Source: an uncultured Mycoplasmatota bacterium
GTDB lineage: Bacteria; Bacillota_I; Bacilli_A; Izemoplasmatales; Izemoplasmataceae
Direction: 5' to 3'
NCBI GenBank assembly: GCA_913057225.1
Contig: CAJXNT010000010.1
Span: 1 to 34,417, forward strand
DNA length: 34,417 nt
Below are positions 24,074 to 31,713 of the stretch, in pieces. The position numbers and the translations under genes are program-made. Position 1 is the first letter of the stretch, and each line of letters begins with the position of its first letter. Below the pieces are notes generated by a model. The model was not told the origin of the DNA, did no database searches, and worked only from the letters and a program-made list of their open reading frames with translations.

Positions 24074-26263
24074 CTAATTATCTAAAAAATCATATGGCGT
24101 AAGTTGCGGGGTGGCGTCGGTCATTTTGACGGTCAATTGGGTGTTTCGGGGGGCGGGGGTGATGGTGGCGGCCCGTTCAAAAAGGGCTAAGTCACCGGCA
24201 ATCACGCACGCGTCAATCGCTCGGGTCAAGGCGGTATATATGAGGGGTTGAGTGAGCATATGTTGAAAGCTCTTAAAGATCGGCATGATCACCACGGGAT
24301 ACCCACTGCCTTGGGATTTATGGACACTCATGGCATAGGCAAGGCGTAACTCATCGAGTTTGGCGCCCTCGTAAGCGACGGTTTTTTCATCAAACTGGAC
24401 CACCAGATGGTCGCGTTCAATGGTCTGAATGATGCCTTGATCCCCATTCATCACATCGTGGTCGTAGTCATTCACCAATTGTAAGACTTTATCGCCCGCC
24501 TTAAACGGTCGGTTTTTAAGCGTCTTTAAGGGCGCGGGATTGAAGTGGGTTTGAATGTAGGTATTGACCGCATCGATGCCGTGTTTACCGGCATACACCG
24601 GAATGATCACCGACACGTCCGAAAGCGAATACCCCGCATCCAAATAGTATTGTATCATGCGCGAGAGGGCGTCAAAAAACGCGGGTTCTCTCAGCGGTTT
24701 TAAGAGGAGATCTCCCGACGCATCAAACGCATGAAGATCGACATGGCTTTCCCGAATCATCTGCGCCATTTGAATGATTTTAGACCCCGCCGCTTGGCGG
24801 TGAATCGTGGTCAGGTGGGTGCGTTTTAAATCCGTGGCAAGCAGGTCTTTAAACACTTGACCCGGAGACACACTGGGCAGTTGTGCATCATCGCCCACAA
24901 GAATCAACCGCACCGATTTGAGGGCTCTTAAAAGGGTGTAAAAAAGCACGGTGTCCACCATCGAGATTTCATCGATGATGATGACTTTCTGGCGGACTTT
25001 TTCGGGGGGTTTAAACATGTCTTGACGAATCTTTAAAAACCGGTGAAAGGTGCTGGCGTTAAAATCGGTGGCTTCTTCAATGCGTTTGGCCGCTTTGCCC
25101 GTGGGGGCGAGCAAGGCGATGTCTGCTTGTTCGTAGTGACTTTGTAAGACCGATAGGATGCCTTTGATGATCGTGGTTTTCCCCGTCCCAGGCCCCCCTG
25201 AAATCATGTAGACGGCATGCTTAATCGCGCCTTCAATGGCGGCCGTTTGCTCCTCGGTCAGCGTGATGGCGTTGCTGGCTTGATAGTCTTCGATTCGCGT
25301 GTTGAAGTCAGGAATTTCGGGCGGGACGACCTCGTTTAAGGCATGAATTTTTTCGGCGATGAAGGTTTCGGCTTCCAAATAAATCGGCCGGGTCAACCAA
25401 ACGCCATCCACACTGAGAAGTCCCCGCGTGATGGCCTTATCAAGATGCGCCTTTAAATCCGGCACTTCGAAGGCGTCTGTATCGTCTTTAAGCCTCGCAT
25501 GCACCGCATTCAAAAGGGCATCGGCATCGATGTGGGTATGGCCCCGGCGGAACGTCTCTTGATCAAACATGACGATCAATAAGGCATCCAATCGACGCGG
25601 ATCGTCTTTGGCGATGCCCATGTTGGACGCGATTAAGTCGGCCCGCTCAAAACCCACGCCTTTGACATCTTGAATCAACCGATAGGGATTTTTTTCGACT
25701 TGATCGAGGGCCTGATCGCCATAGGCTTGAAGGAGCGATTTGACCATCTTCACGGTCAAGCCGTATTTAAATAACGCGACCCGAATGTGTTCATATTGAG
25801 CGTGGGTTTCCAATTGTTCCGGCAAGGTCTTTTTGACTTTGGCGGGAATTTTTAACGGGGTAAGCACCTCTGGGGTTTCACGAATTTTTTTCAAGGCTTC
25901 ATCCCCCAACGCATCCATGATGACTTCCGCCGTCGCGGGTCCAACCCCTTTAAATAGATCGCTGGATAAATAGTCAATCATGCCTTCTTTGGTGACCGGC
26001 CGGTCTTTGACATAATGCGTGAACTGAAACTGCGGCCCAAATTTGGGATGGTCTTCCACCGTGCCGGTGAGCGTCACGCGTTCGCCTTTTTGCGGATCCA
26101 TGATCGATCCTGTGGCGGTCACCAGGTGCGTATCCATTGAAAAAAGAGACGGATTTAAAGCGTCTGGCGTCTCGATTTTCAAGACGCTGAATCCGGTCTC
26201 TTGATTGTGGAATGTGATGGTTTTAATGATGCCTTCTAGGGCCTTTTCGTCGGTTTTTTTCAC
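24074..26263 (-). CDS. recD2: ATP-dependent helicase RecD2 (RecD-like)
   Basis: RecD2 is a 5'-3' superfamily 1 helicase, not part of RecBCD, implicated in repair and replication-fork progress. The 729-residue protein has an N-terminal OB-like region (EGIIKTITFHNQETGFSVLK), helix-hairpin-helix segments (FKGVGPATAEVIMDALG), Walker A GGPGTGKTTI near residue 356, Walker B IIIDEISMVD and motif VI-like YTALTRAID. It starts at GTG (26261-26263), the first codon after an in-frame TGA. There is no ribosome binding site and a -10 element lies about 7 nt upstream, so the mRNA may be leaderless. In Bacillus, recD2 (yrrC) is also near alaS. Confidence 0.93.
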   Translation of the reverse strand: MKKTDEKALEGIIKTITFHNQETGFSVLKIETPDALNPSLFSMDTHLVTATGSIMDPQKGERVTLTGTVEDHPKFGPQFQFTHYVKDRPVTKEGMIDYLSSDLFKGVGPATAEVIMDALGDEALKKIRETPEVLTPLKIPAKVKKTLPEQLETHAQYEHIRVALFKYGLTVKMVKSLLQAYGDQALDQVEKNPYRLIQDVKGVGFERADLIASNMGIAKDDPRRLDALLIVMFDQETFRRGHTHIDADALLNAVHARLKDDTDAFEVPDLKAHLDKAITRGLLSVDGVWLTRPIYLEAETFIAEKIHALNEVVPPEIPDFNTRIEDYQASNAITLTEEQTAAIEGAIKHAVYMISGGPGTGKTTIIKGILSVLQSHYEQADIALLAPTGKAAKRIEEATDFNASTFHRFLKIRQDMFKPPEKVRQKVIIIDEISMVDTVLFYTLLRALKSVRLILVGDDAQLPSVSPGQVFKDLLATDLKRTHLTTIHRQAAGSKIIQMAQMIRESHVDLHAFDASGDLLLKPLREPAFFDALSRMIQYYLDAGYSLSDVSVIIPVYAGKHGIDAVNTYIQTHFNPAPLKTLKNRPFKAGDKVLQLVNDYDHDVMNGDQGIIQTIERDHLVVQFDEKTVAYEGAKLDELRLAYAMSVHKSQGSGYPVVIMPIFKSFQHMLTQPLIYTALTRAIDACVIAGDLALFERAATITPAPRNTQLTVKMTDATPQLTPYDFLDN

Positions 26264-26269
26264 TCATTT

Positions 26270-26278
26270 AGTATAGCA
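26270..26278 (-). promoter_or_regulatory. Extended -10 promoter directly before recD2
   Basis: The minus strand reads TGCTATACT, with TATACT at 26270-26275. Transcription would begin around 26263-26264, at the GTG start codon itself. No convincing -35 is visible because the upstream bases belong to the pepP terminator. Confidence 0.55.
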
Positions 26279-26286
26279 TGAACGCG

Positions 26287-26314
26287 AAAAAAAAGAACCG
26301 CCGGCGGCGGTTCT
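26287..26314 (-). terminator. Intrinsic terminator of pepP
   Basis: On the minus strand AGAACCGCC pairs perfectly with GGCGGTTCT over a 3-nt loop, followed by eight T. The hairpin begins in the pepP TAG stop (26313-26315). Confidence 0.92.
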
Positions 26315-27557
26315 AAAGCATTTTTTCAATGGCTTTGGGATCTTTTTCAATGGCCGCCGACAAGTTCTCACAGCCCTCTTCGGTGATCAAGATGTTGTCT
26401 TCGATGCGCACCCCCACGCCTTGGCCATAAAGCCCCGGTTCAATGGTGATGACCATGCCCGGTTTGAAGGGTTCGGTATAGACACCGACATCATGGACAT
26501 CAAGGCCTAAAAAGTGGCCCACCGAATGGTAATAGACTTGCCCAATAGCTTCGGCCTTATCAATCATGTTTAAGGCCACGGCTTTTTCGGCCAGAAGCTC
26601 TTTGGCGGTGTCATTGAGCGTTTTCCAGGTGAGGCCCGGTTTCACCATGTCGATTAAACGTTTCTGGACATCCAAGACGGCGTCATAGACGTCTTTGGCA
26701 AAGCCTTCATAGGTTCCGTTGATGGGGTAAGTTCTCGATATATCCGCATTGTAGCGGCCGTGCTTGGCCCCTAAATCAAACAAGATGAGGTCCCCTTTTA
26801 AGGGGGCGTTGTTGTTCACATAATGTAAGACAGTGGCATTCTCACCGGCGGCTGCAATCGTATCAAACGCTTCCCCCGCACTGCCTAAAAGCGTGGTTTC
26901 ATGCATGAAATCGGCCACCAATTCATATTCATAAGAGCGTTCTTTCAACGATTTTAAAATCCGTTTGAGGCCTTGGTGGGTGTAAAAGATGGCCTTTTTG
27001 ATGGCCGCGATTTCTTCGTCCGACTTAATCATTCTCAGGCGCGCTAAAATCGCGTTGGCGTTTTGAACCTTAAGTTCAGGGTAGTTTTCTAACAGGGATT
27101 GAAACGTTTGCATGGGTCTAGGCTTCGAATTTATGGATTCATGGTAAAGATCCAGCCAAATGTCATGAGGCGGTTCGCCGTATGGGGAGCGTGCAAAGTT
27201 CATGAGCTGATTAAATAAGGCTTCAAATTGACTCAGTGAATACACTTCATCCGCTTTAAAGCCCCCCACTTCCATGGCGGCTTCTTTGGAAAATTTCGGA
27301 CCTTCCCATTTCAACGAGAGTTCCGTATCCGGCTCTAAAAAGAGCATGGTTTTTTCCGACGACGCCGTTTTCAATAATACCAGGCGTGCGTTGGGCGCAT
27401 CGATGCCGGTTAAATAGTAAAAGTTATGGTCCACGTGAAAATCATGGTACGCATCCAAAGACCGATGCAAAGCATGGCCAGCATCGACCATAAATAAAGC
27501 ACCAGGATTTAACGCCGCAAAGACATTTTTTCGCGCGGTGATGGCGTGGTTTTTCAT
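26313..27557 (-). CDS. pepP: Xaa-Pro aminopeptidase (M24 family)
   Basis: A 414-residue aminopeptidase P-type enzyme that removes N-terminal residues before proline. The N-terminal AMP_N domain (DAYHDFHVDHNFYYLTGID) is followed by the pita-bread metallopeptidase domain. Its metal ligands are visible: LFDLGAKHGRYNADISRTYP with both aspartates, HSVGHFLGLDVHD with the histidine, ITIEPGLY and GVRIEDNILIT with the two glutamates. The ATG at 27555-27557 has AGGAG upstream. It follows a small membrane-protein gene by 10 nt and ends in a strong terminator. Confidence 0.94.
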   Translation of the reverse strand: MKNHAITARKNVFAALNPGALFMVDAGHALHRSLDAYHDFHVDHNFYYLTGIDAPNARLVLLKTASSEKTMLFLEPDTELSLKWEGPKFSKEAAMEVGGFKADEVYSLSQFEALFNQLMNFARSPYGEPPHDIWLDLYHESINSKPRPMQTFQSLLENYPELKVQNANAILARLRMIKSDEEIAAIKKAIFYTHQGLKRILKSLKERSYEYELVADFMHETTLLGSAGEAFDTIAAAGENATVLHYVNNNAPLKGDLILFDLGAKHGRYNADISRTYPINGTYEGFAKDVYDAVLDVQKRLIDMVKPGLTWKTLNDTAKELLAEKAVALNMIDKAEAIGQVYYHSVGHFLGLDVHDVGVYTEPFKPGMVITIEPGLYGQGVGVRIEDNILITEEGCENLSAAIEKDPKAIEKML

Positions 27558-27567
27558 GAGTGATCTC

Positions 27568-27846
27568 CTAGGATGAAATTAAAATGGCTAAATTATTAAA
27601 GAGGGTAAAAAAGACTAAGAATAAAACCCCCGCAAGGGGAAAGAGTGCGTAATGTTTCTTGGTGGTATGAAACATTAAGATGCCAATGGGAAGCCCCACA
27701 GGGGGGAATAAAAAACTGACAAAGCCCAAGAAAATAAGGCCCACATAGATGAGTATTTTTTGCATCACAATCACAGGCCACGGTCGGTCTTTCACAGGTT
27801 TGGGCGTTGGCTTAAACCAGCGCGTTGAGAAACGTGCGTTACCCAC
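27568..27846 (-). CDS. Small membrane protein of unknown function
   Basis: I do not recognise this gene. From the GTG at 27844-27846, with AAAGGAG 5 nt upstream, it encodes about 92 residues: a basic N-terminal 25 residues (several Lys/Arg and the proline-rich KPTPKPVKDRPWP), then two hydrophobic segments near residues 30-50 and 62-85 with PPVGLPIG and HTTKKHY between them. The frame is open further upstream to 27942, but that part crosses the gap terminator and a TGGTACAAT promoter-like motif, so the shorter form is preferred. It is 10 nt upstream of pepP and probably co-transcribed. Confidence 0.7.
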   Translation of the reverse strand: MGNARFSTRWFKPTPKPVKDRPWPVIVMQKILIYVGLIFLGFVSFLFPPVGLPIGILMFHTTKKHYALFPLAGVLFLVFFTLFNNLAILISS

Positions 27847-27875
27847 GGGCACTCCTTTCCTTAGGATTATTACGT

Positions 27876-27884
27876 ATTGTACCA
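27876..27884 (-). promoter_or_regulatory. Extended -10 promoter for the membrane protein-pepP unit
   Basis: The minus strand reads TGGTACAAT, a -10 element TACAAT (27876-27881) with TGn extension. The expected leader of about 23 nt carries the AAAGGAG site. The -35 is poor. Confidence 0.55.
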
Positions 27885-27907
27885 TATTTAACCATCGCAT
27901 TAAGCAT

Positions 27908-27940
27908 AAAAAAAGCGTCAGACACCGACGTGTCTGACGC
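27908..27940 (-). terminator. Intrinsic terminator of gap
   Basis: On the minus strand GCGTCAGACAC pairs perfectly with GTGTCTGACGC (11 pairs, 4-nt GTCG loop), followed by seven T. It lies about 14 nt beyond the gap stop. Confidence 0.95.
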
Positions 27941-27954
27941 AAGGGAATGCGGGT

Positions 27955-28962
27955 TTAAAGATTTCCGAAATACGCGAGCGTTCGGACCATTTGCGACACA
28001 TAACTCATTTCATTGTCATACCACGATAAGACTTTGAAGAGTTTTTTGCCATCGACTTCTAAGGCACTGGTCATTTGAGAATCAAACCATGACCCATAGG
28101 TGATGCCGATGGTGTCTGAGGATACGAGCGGTACATCGGTATAGCCGAGTGTTTCACTGGATGCGGCTTTCATGGCCGCATTGATGGATTCCACCGATGC
28201 ATCTTTTTCCAGTTCCACGACTAGATCAACAATCGATCCAGTCACGGTGGGCACCCGCAAAGCGATGCCATCGAGTTTCCCATTGAGTGAAGGCAAGACT
28301 TTTCCTACGGCCACTGCGGCGCCGGTGGTGGTGGGGACAATGTTCGCACTCGCGGTGCGTCCACGACGTCCATGAATGCCTTTGGGATGGGGAGAATCTA
28401 ACGTGGATTGATCGTTGGTGAAGGAGTGAACGGTGGTCATGTAGCCTTTAACCAGTCCAAACGAATCGTCCAAGACTTTGGCCACGGGGGCTAAACAGTT
28501 GGTGGTGCAAGAAGCCCCAGAGATGATGGTATCCGATGCGTCTAAAATGTCATGGTTGACGTTGAACACGACGGTTTTCAAGTCGCCTTTGGCAGGCGCA
28601 GAGATGATGACTTTGCGGGCCCCGGCTACAATGTGTTTATTGGCTTTGTCTCGATCGGTGAAAAAGCCAGTGCTTTCCACGACGACATCGACTGCCAATT
28701 TTTTCCATGGAAGATTTTCGGGATCGCGTTCTGCAAAGATGGGAATGCGCGTACCTTGAACGGTGATGGCTCCGTCTTCATGAGCAATTTCACCATGTAA
28801 GAAGCGCCCTTGAGCGCTGTCGTATTCGAGTAAGTATGCGAGACTTTCTGCATCTGTTAAATCGTTGATGGCGACGATCTCAAATTGAGCATCATTAAAC
28901 ATTCTTCTGAATGCCAGGCGGCCGATGCGACCAAACCCGTTAATTGCGACTTTTAATGCCAT
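27955..28962 (-). CDS. gapA: Glyceraldehyde-3-phosphate dehydrogenase (type I)
   Basis: GAPDH oxidises glyceraldehyde 3-phosphate to 1,3-bisphosphoglycerate in glycolysis. The 335-residue protein has the Rossmann start INGFGRIGR, an acidic residue at D34 (AINDLTD) pointing to NAD preference, catalytic C152 in SGASCTTNC and H179. The loop after LDSPH reads [15 protein letters not shown] rather than the common DLRRARAAA. The ATG at 28960-28962 has AGGAGG 6 nt upstream. It has its own strong promoter and terminator and so appears monocistronic. Confidence 0.97.
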   Translation of the reverse strand: MALKVAINGFGRIGRLAFRRMFNDAQFEIVAINDLTDAESLAYLLEYDSAQGRFLHGEIAHEDGAITVQGTRIPIFAERDPENLPWKKLAVDVVVESTGFFTDRDKANKHIVAGARKVIISAPAKGDLKTVVFNVNHDILDASDTIISGASCTTNCLAPVAKVLDDSFGLVKGYMTTVHSFTNDQSTLDSPHPKGIHGRRGRTASANIVPTTTGAAVAVGKVLPSLNGKLDGIALRVPTVTGSIVDLVVELEKDASVESINAAMKAASSETLGYTDVPLVSSDTIGITYGSWFDSQMTSALEVDGKKLFKVLSWYDNEMSYVSQMVRTLAYFGNL

Positions 28963-28998
28963 TTAATTCCTCCTAATAGATTTAATATCACAAGGCGT

Positions 28999-29027
28999 AT
29001 TATACCCATTAATGACGCTTTCTTCAA
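28999..29027 (-). promoter_or_regulatory. Sigma-A type promoter for gap
   Basis: The minus strand has TTGAAG (29022-29027), a 17-nt spacer and TATAAT (28999-29004). The leader is expected to be about 30 nt and carries AGGAGG. It lies just after the spx terminator. Confidence 0.85.
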
Positions 29028-29054
29028 GTAATGAAACGCTTTTCAAGGGCATTA

Positions 29055-29083
29055 AAAAACTCATCCTAGTGGGATGAGTTTTT
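29055..29083 (-). terminator. Intrinsic terminator of spx, with the stop codon in its loop
   Basis: On the minus strand AAAAACTCATCC pairs with GGATGAGTTTTT around a 5-nt loop. The spx TAG (29066-29068) falls at the loop, so the last codons of spx form the 5' arm. The A/T flanks make it potentially active in both directions. Confidence 0.85.
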
Positions 29084-29530
29084 GGATGTCGATTGTTCTT
29101 CGAAATATTGTTCCAAGGCCCGGTGGTAATCGCCTTCTTCCCCTTCTTGCGTGTTCGTATACATGATAATTTCACGCAATCTTTTGGGAATGAATGTGCG
29201 AATTTCATCTTCGTTGTAGCCCACTTGCATTTTGTTGTTTTCAATGATGATGGGCCGTCTTAACACACTGGGGTTTTCAATGATGAATTCAACGAGATCG
29301 TTCATTGACATGTCTTCAATGTCGAGGTCCATGTCTTGGAAGATTTTAGACCGTGTTGAGATGATATCTTCAAACCCATTTTCGGTGTTTTTAAGCATCA
29401 TTAAGATGTCTTCGCGGGAAAGTTGAATGTTGAAGATGTTTTTTTCTTTGTACTCAATGTGATGCTCTTCAAACCATTTTTTTGCTTTGCGGCACGAGGA
29501 ACAACTAGGTGTTGTGTAGATATGAATCAT
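29066..29530 (-). CDS. spx: Spx-family transcriptional regulator
   Basis: Spx binds the RNA polymerase alpha C-terminal domain and reprogrammes transcription under thiol stress. The 154-residue protein has the ArsC-like fold with the redox switch C10-x-x-C13, ISTRSKIF and RRPIIIENNKMQVGYNEDEIR, including the conserved R92. It is some 20 residues longer than Bacillus Spx, the extra being an acidic, Ser-rich tail (EGEEGDYHRALEQYFEEQ). The ATG at 29528-29530 has GGAGGG 6 nt upstream. It is divergent from pepF; Bacillus has spx-mecA-coiA-pepF, but mecA and coiA are absent here. No yjbH is in the window. Confidence 0.94.
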   Translation of the reverse strand: MIHIYTTPSCSSCRKAKKWFEEHHIEYKEKNIFNIQLSREDILMMLKNTENGFEDIISTRSKIFQDMDLDIEDMSMNDLVEFIIENPSVLRRPIIIENNKMQVGYNEDEIRTFIPKRLREIIMYTNTQEGEEGDYHRALEQYFEEQSTSKNSSH

Positions 29531-29615
29531 GTGTTACCCTCCTTCAATAATTGATGGCTGATACGCTATGAAAATCTATGGTTCGTGCTTATGTAATATA
29601 ACACAGTTTAGAAAA

Positions 29616-29644
29616 ATTATAAATAAGCCAAGCGGCCTTTTCAA
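29616..29644 (-). promoter_or_regulatory. Sigma-A type promoter for spx
   Basis: The minus strand has TTGAAA (29639-29644), 17 nt and TATAAT (29616-29621). The leader would be about 80 nt, long compared with most genes here. I saw no clear regulatory structure in it. Confidence 0.78.
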
Positions 29645-29683
29645 GATGAAAGGGTTTGCACGTCTGAGAAAATGGGGGTTGCG

Positions 29684-29692
29684 TGCTATAAT
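29684..29692 (+). promoter_or_regulatory. Extended -10 promoter for pepF
   Basis: The sequence TGCTATAAT (TATAAT at 29687-29692) lies 33 nt before the pepF ATG. No good -35 accompanies it. Confidence 0.65.
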
Positions 29693-29724
29693 AAGCCTTA
29701 ATTTAAGCGAAATGAGGCGTGCCT

Positions 29725-31494
29725 ATGAAATGGAATCTTGAACATTTATACCCCAGTGTTGACGCGTGGGATCAAGCATATGCGTCCGTGGAGGCGATGG
29801 TCCAAAAAATCCCAGAGTTTCAAAATAAACTCCATCAGTTCGAATCCTTCGAAACGTATTACACCCTGCAACGTGAGCTTTCTGTGGAACTCCATAAACT
29901 TTATCAATACGCAGCGTTAAAGAGTGACCTCAATAAAAAAGACGTGGAAAATGCGGCGCGCGTGCAAAAAATGGGGGCCTTTGTGGCGAAGTTATCCCAA
30001 GTGTCTGCCTTTGAACGCCCCGAAGTCTTAGCCCTCGGGGAAAAAACCGTTTTTGACTTCATTCAACGGTCCGATGCACTCAGCGAATATGCATTCCCCA
30101 TGCGCCAACTCTTCCATGGCAAAGACCATGTGCTTTCGCCCAGTGAGGAAGGGTTGCTGGCCAATTTTAGTGAGCTTAAAGACAGTGGAAGCTCTCTGTA
30201 TTCGAGTTTAACCATTGCCGACCGTGAGCCTGTGGAAGTGACCCTCAAAAATGGGGAGACCATCACCGTGACATCGGGCAATTATCGGTCCCATCTCACC
30301 GATCTTAAAGATCCGGATGACCGAGAAACAGTATTTGAGGCCTTTTTCCGCTACTATAAAGACCATAAAAATGCGTACGCCAGCATCTATAAAAGTGTCT
30401 TAGATGCCGATGTCGCATCCATGAAATCACGGCATTATACATCCAGCTTAGAGATGTACCTTCACGGCAAAAATATTGACCCCCAAGTCTTCCATAACAT
30501 TGTCGAAGTCGCCAAAGAAAACACCGACTTACTGAAACGCTACTACGCCATTCGGGCCAAAGTCTTAGGTCTCAAAAAACATCGGACCTTTGACCGGTTT
30601 GTTCCCTTGGCTGAAAGCACCTCTAAATATACCTATGAAGAAGCCAAAGACCTCTTCTTCAAAGCGGTGGATCATTTGTCGGATGATTTTAAAGAAAAAG
30701 CCAAAGATGCACTGAAAGATGGGTTTGTGGATGTCTACGAACAACCCGGCAAACGAACGGGGGCGTATTCCTGGAGTGCCATCAATGAACATCCTTATAT
30801 CTTACTGAACTACGATGAAACCCTCGATTCTGTCTTCACCCTCGCCCACGAAGCGGGTCATTCCATGCATTCACTGTATGCGGCGGAAACTCAACCGCCC
30901 GCCATTCAAAACTACACGATTTTTGTGGCCGAGATTGCGTCTACGTTCAATGAACATCTACTGCTCGATTATTTCATTCAAAATAATCCAGGAAGCGTGG
31001 ACGATAAGATTGCCCTCTTGCAACAATCCATCGATGACATCATGGGCACATTCTACCGCCAAGTCTTGTTTGCGGCGTATGAATTTGAAGCCCACAAAAA
31101 AGCCGAAAACGGTGAAGCCATCACGCATGAATCCTTGTCTCAAATCATGATCGATTTGTATCACCATTTTTATGACATTGACCTTAAAGAAGAACCCGGA
31201 AGCCAATACGAATGGGCCTACATCCCGCATCTTCATCACACCCCCTATTATGTCTATCAGTACGCCACCAGCTTTGCGGCCAGTTTAAAACTGTATGCGA
31301 TGGTCAAAGACGATCCGAGTCAAATCGCCCTCCACAAAAAACTCTTAGAATCCGGCGGCAGCGATTGGCCCCTCAATCAAACCAAAGCCAGTGGCATCGA
31401 CCTCACCACCAAAGAACCTTTCTTAGCCGTGGTCAAACGACTGGGCACCTTGCTCGATGAACTTGAACTTGCGCTTCAAGCTAAAAATCACTAA
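29725..31494 (+). CDS. pepF: Oligoendopeptidase F (M3 family)
   Basis: PepF is a cytoplasmic zinc oligopeptidase. The protein has about 589 residues, the usual length, starting at the ATG 29725 with GAGG 7 nt upstream; a GTG two codons earlier is in frame but poorly spaced. The M3 zinc motif HEAGHSMHS begins at residue 375, with the third ligand glutamate in FVAEIASTFNEHLL. The C-terminal YVYQYATSFAASLKLY is typical of the PepF group. It is divergent from spx and followed by the trpS T-box. Confidence 0.95.
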   Translation: MKWNLEHLYPSVDAWDQAYASVEAMVQKIPEFQNKLHQFESFETYYTLQRELSVELHKLYQYAALKSDLNKKDVENAARVQKMGAFVAKLSQVSAFERPEVLALGEKTVFDFIQRSDALSEYAFPMRQLFHGKDHVLSPSEEGLLANFSELKDSGSSLYSSLTIADREPVEVTLKNGETITVTSGNYRSHLTDLKDPDDRETVFEAFFRYYKDHKNAYASIYKSVLDADVASMKSRHYTSSLEMYLHGKNIDPQVFHNIVEVAKENTDLLKRYYAIRAKVLGLKKHRTFDRFVPLAESTSKYTYEEAKDLFFKAVDHLSDDFKEKAKDALKDGFVDVYEQPGKRTGAYSWSAINEHPYILLNYDETLDSVFTLAHEAGHSMHSLYAAETQPPAIQNYTIFVAEIASTFNEHLLLDYFIQNNPGSVDDKIALLQQSIDDIMGTFYRQVLFAAYEFEAHKKAENGEAITHESLSQIMIDLYHHFYDIDLKEEPGSQYEWAYIPHLHHTPYYVYQYATSFAASLKLYAMVKDDPSQIALHKKLLESGGSDWPLNQTKASGIDLTTKEPFLAVVKRLGTLLDELELALQAKNH

Positions 31495-31504
31495 AATAAT
31501 GTCA

Positions 31505-31700
31505 TAAGCAAACGTGAAGTAACCAGGCCCCTCTGGACTCAGCGAGTTTAGGATGGTGGAACCTAGACCCAGATGCCTGCGTGAATGGGACGTTGTTGAT
31601 GCTTTATCGCTGGCCCGCGTTATCCGGCCCCCCAAGAAAAAACCAAGGTGGTACCGCGCCCGATGCGCCCTTCGCTTTATTTGCGTCGGGCGCTTTTTTA
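31505..31700 (+). ncRNA. T-box riboswitch leader of trpS
   Basis: The core AAGGTGGTACCGCG is at 31645-31658. Stem I can be folded: AACGT/ACGTT (31511-31515 with 31590-31594), CAGGC/GCCTG, TCTGG/CCAGA and TTTAGG/CCTAGA, with AGCGAG where AGAGAG is usual. The specifier loop has an AGTA/GAA loop-E-like pair and TGG at 31586-31588, the tryptophan codon. The terminator pairs 31656-31666 with 31683-31693 (11 pairs, one T-G) and ends in six T. The T-box variable base is U. Uncharged tRNA-Trp should promote read-through into trpS. Confidence 0.94.
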
Positions 31701-31713
31701 TTAGGAGGAACGT

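Noticed and set aside
31466-31486. CTTGAA/TTCAAG hairpin at the end of pepF
   Set aside because: No T run follows, so it is not a convincing terminator.
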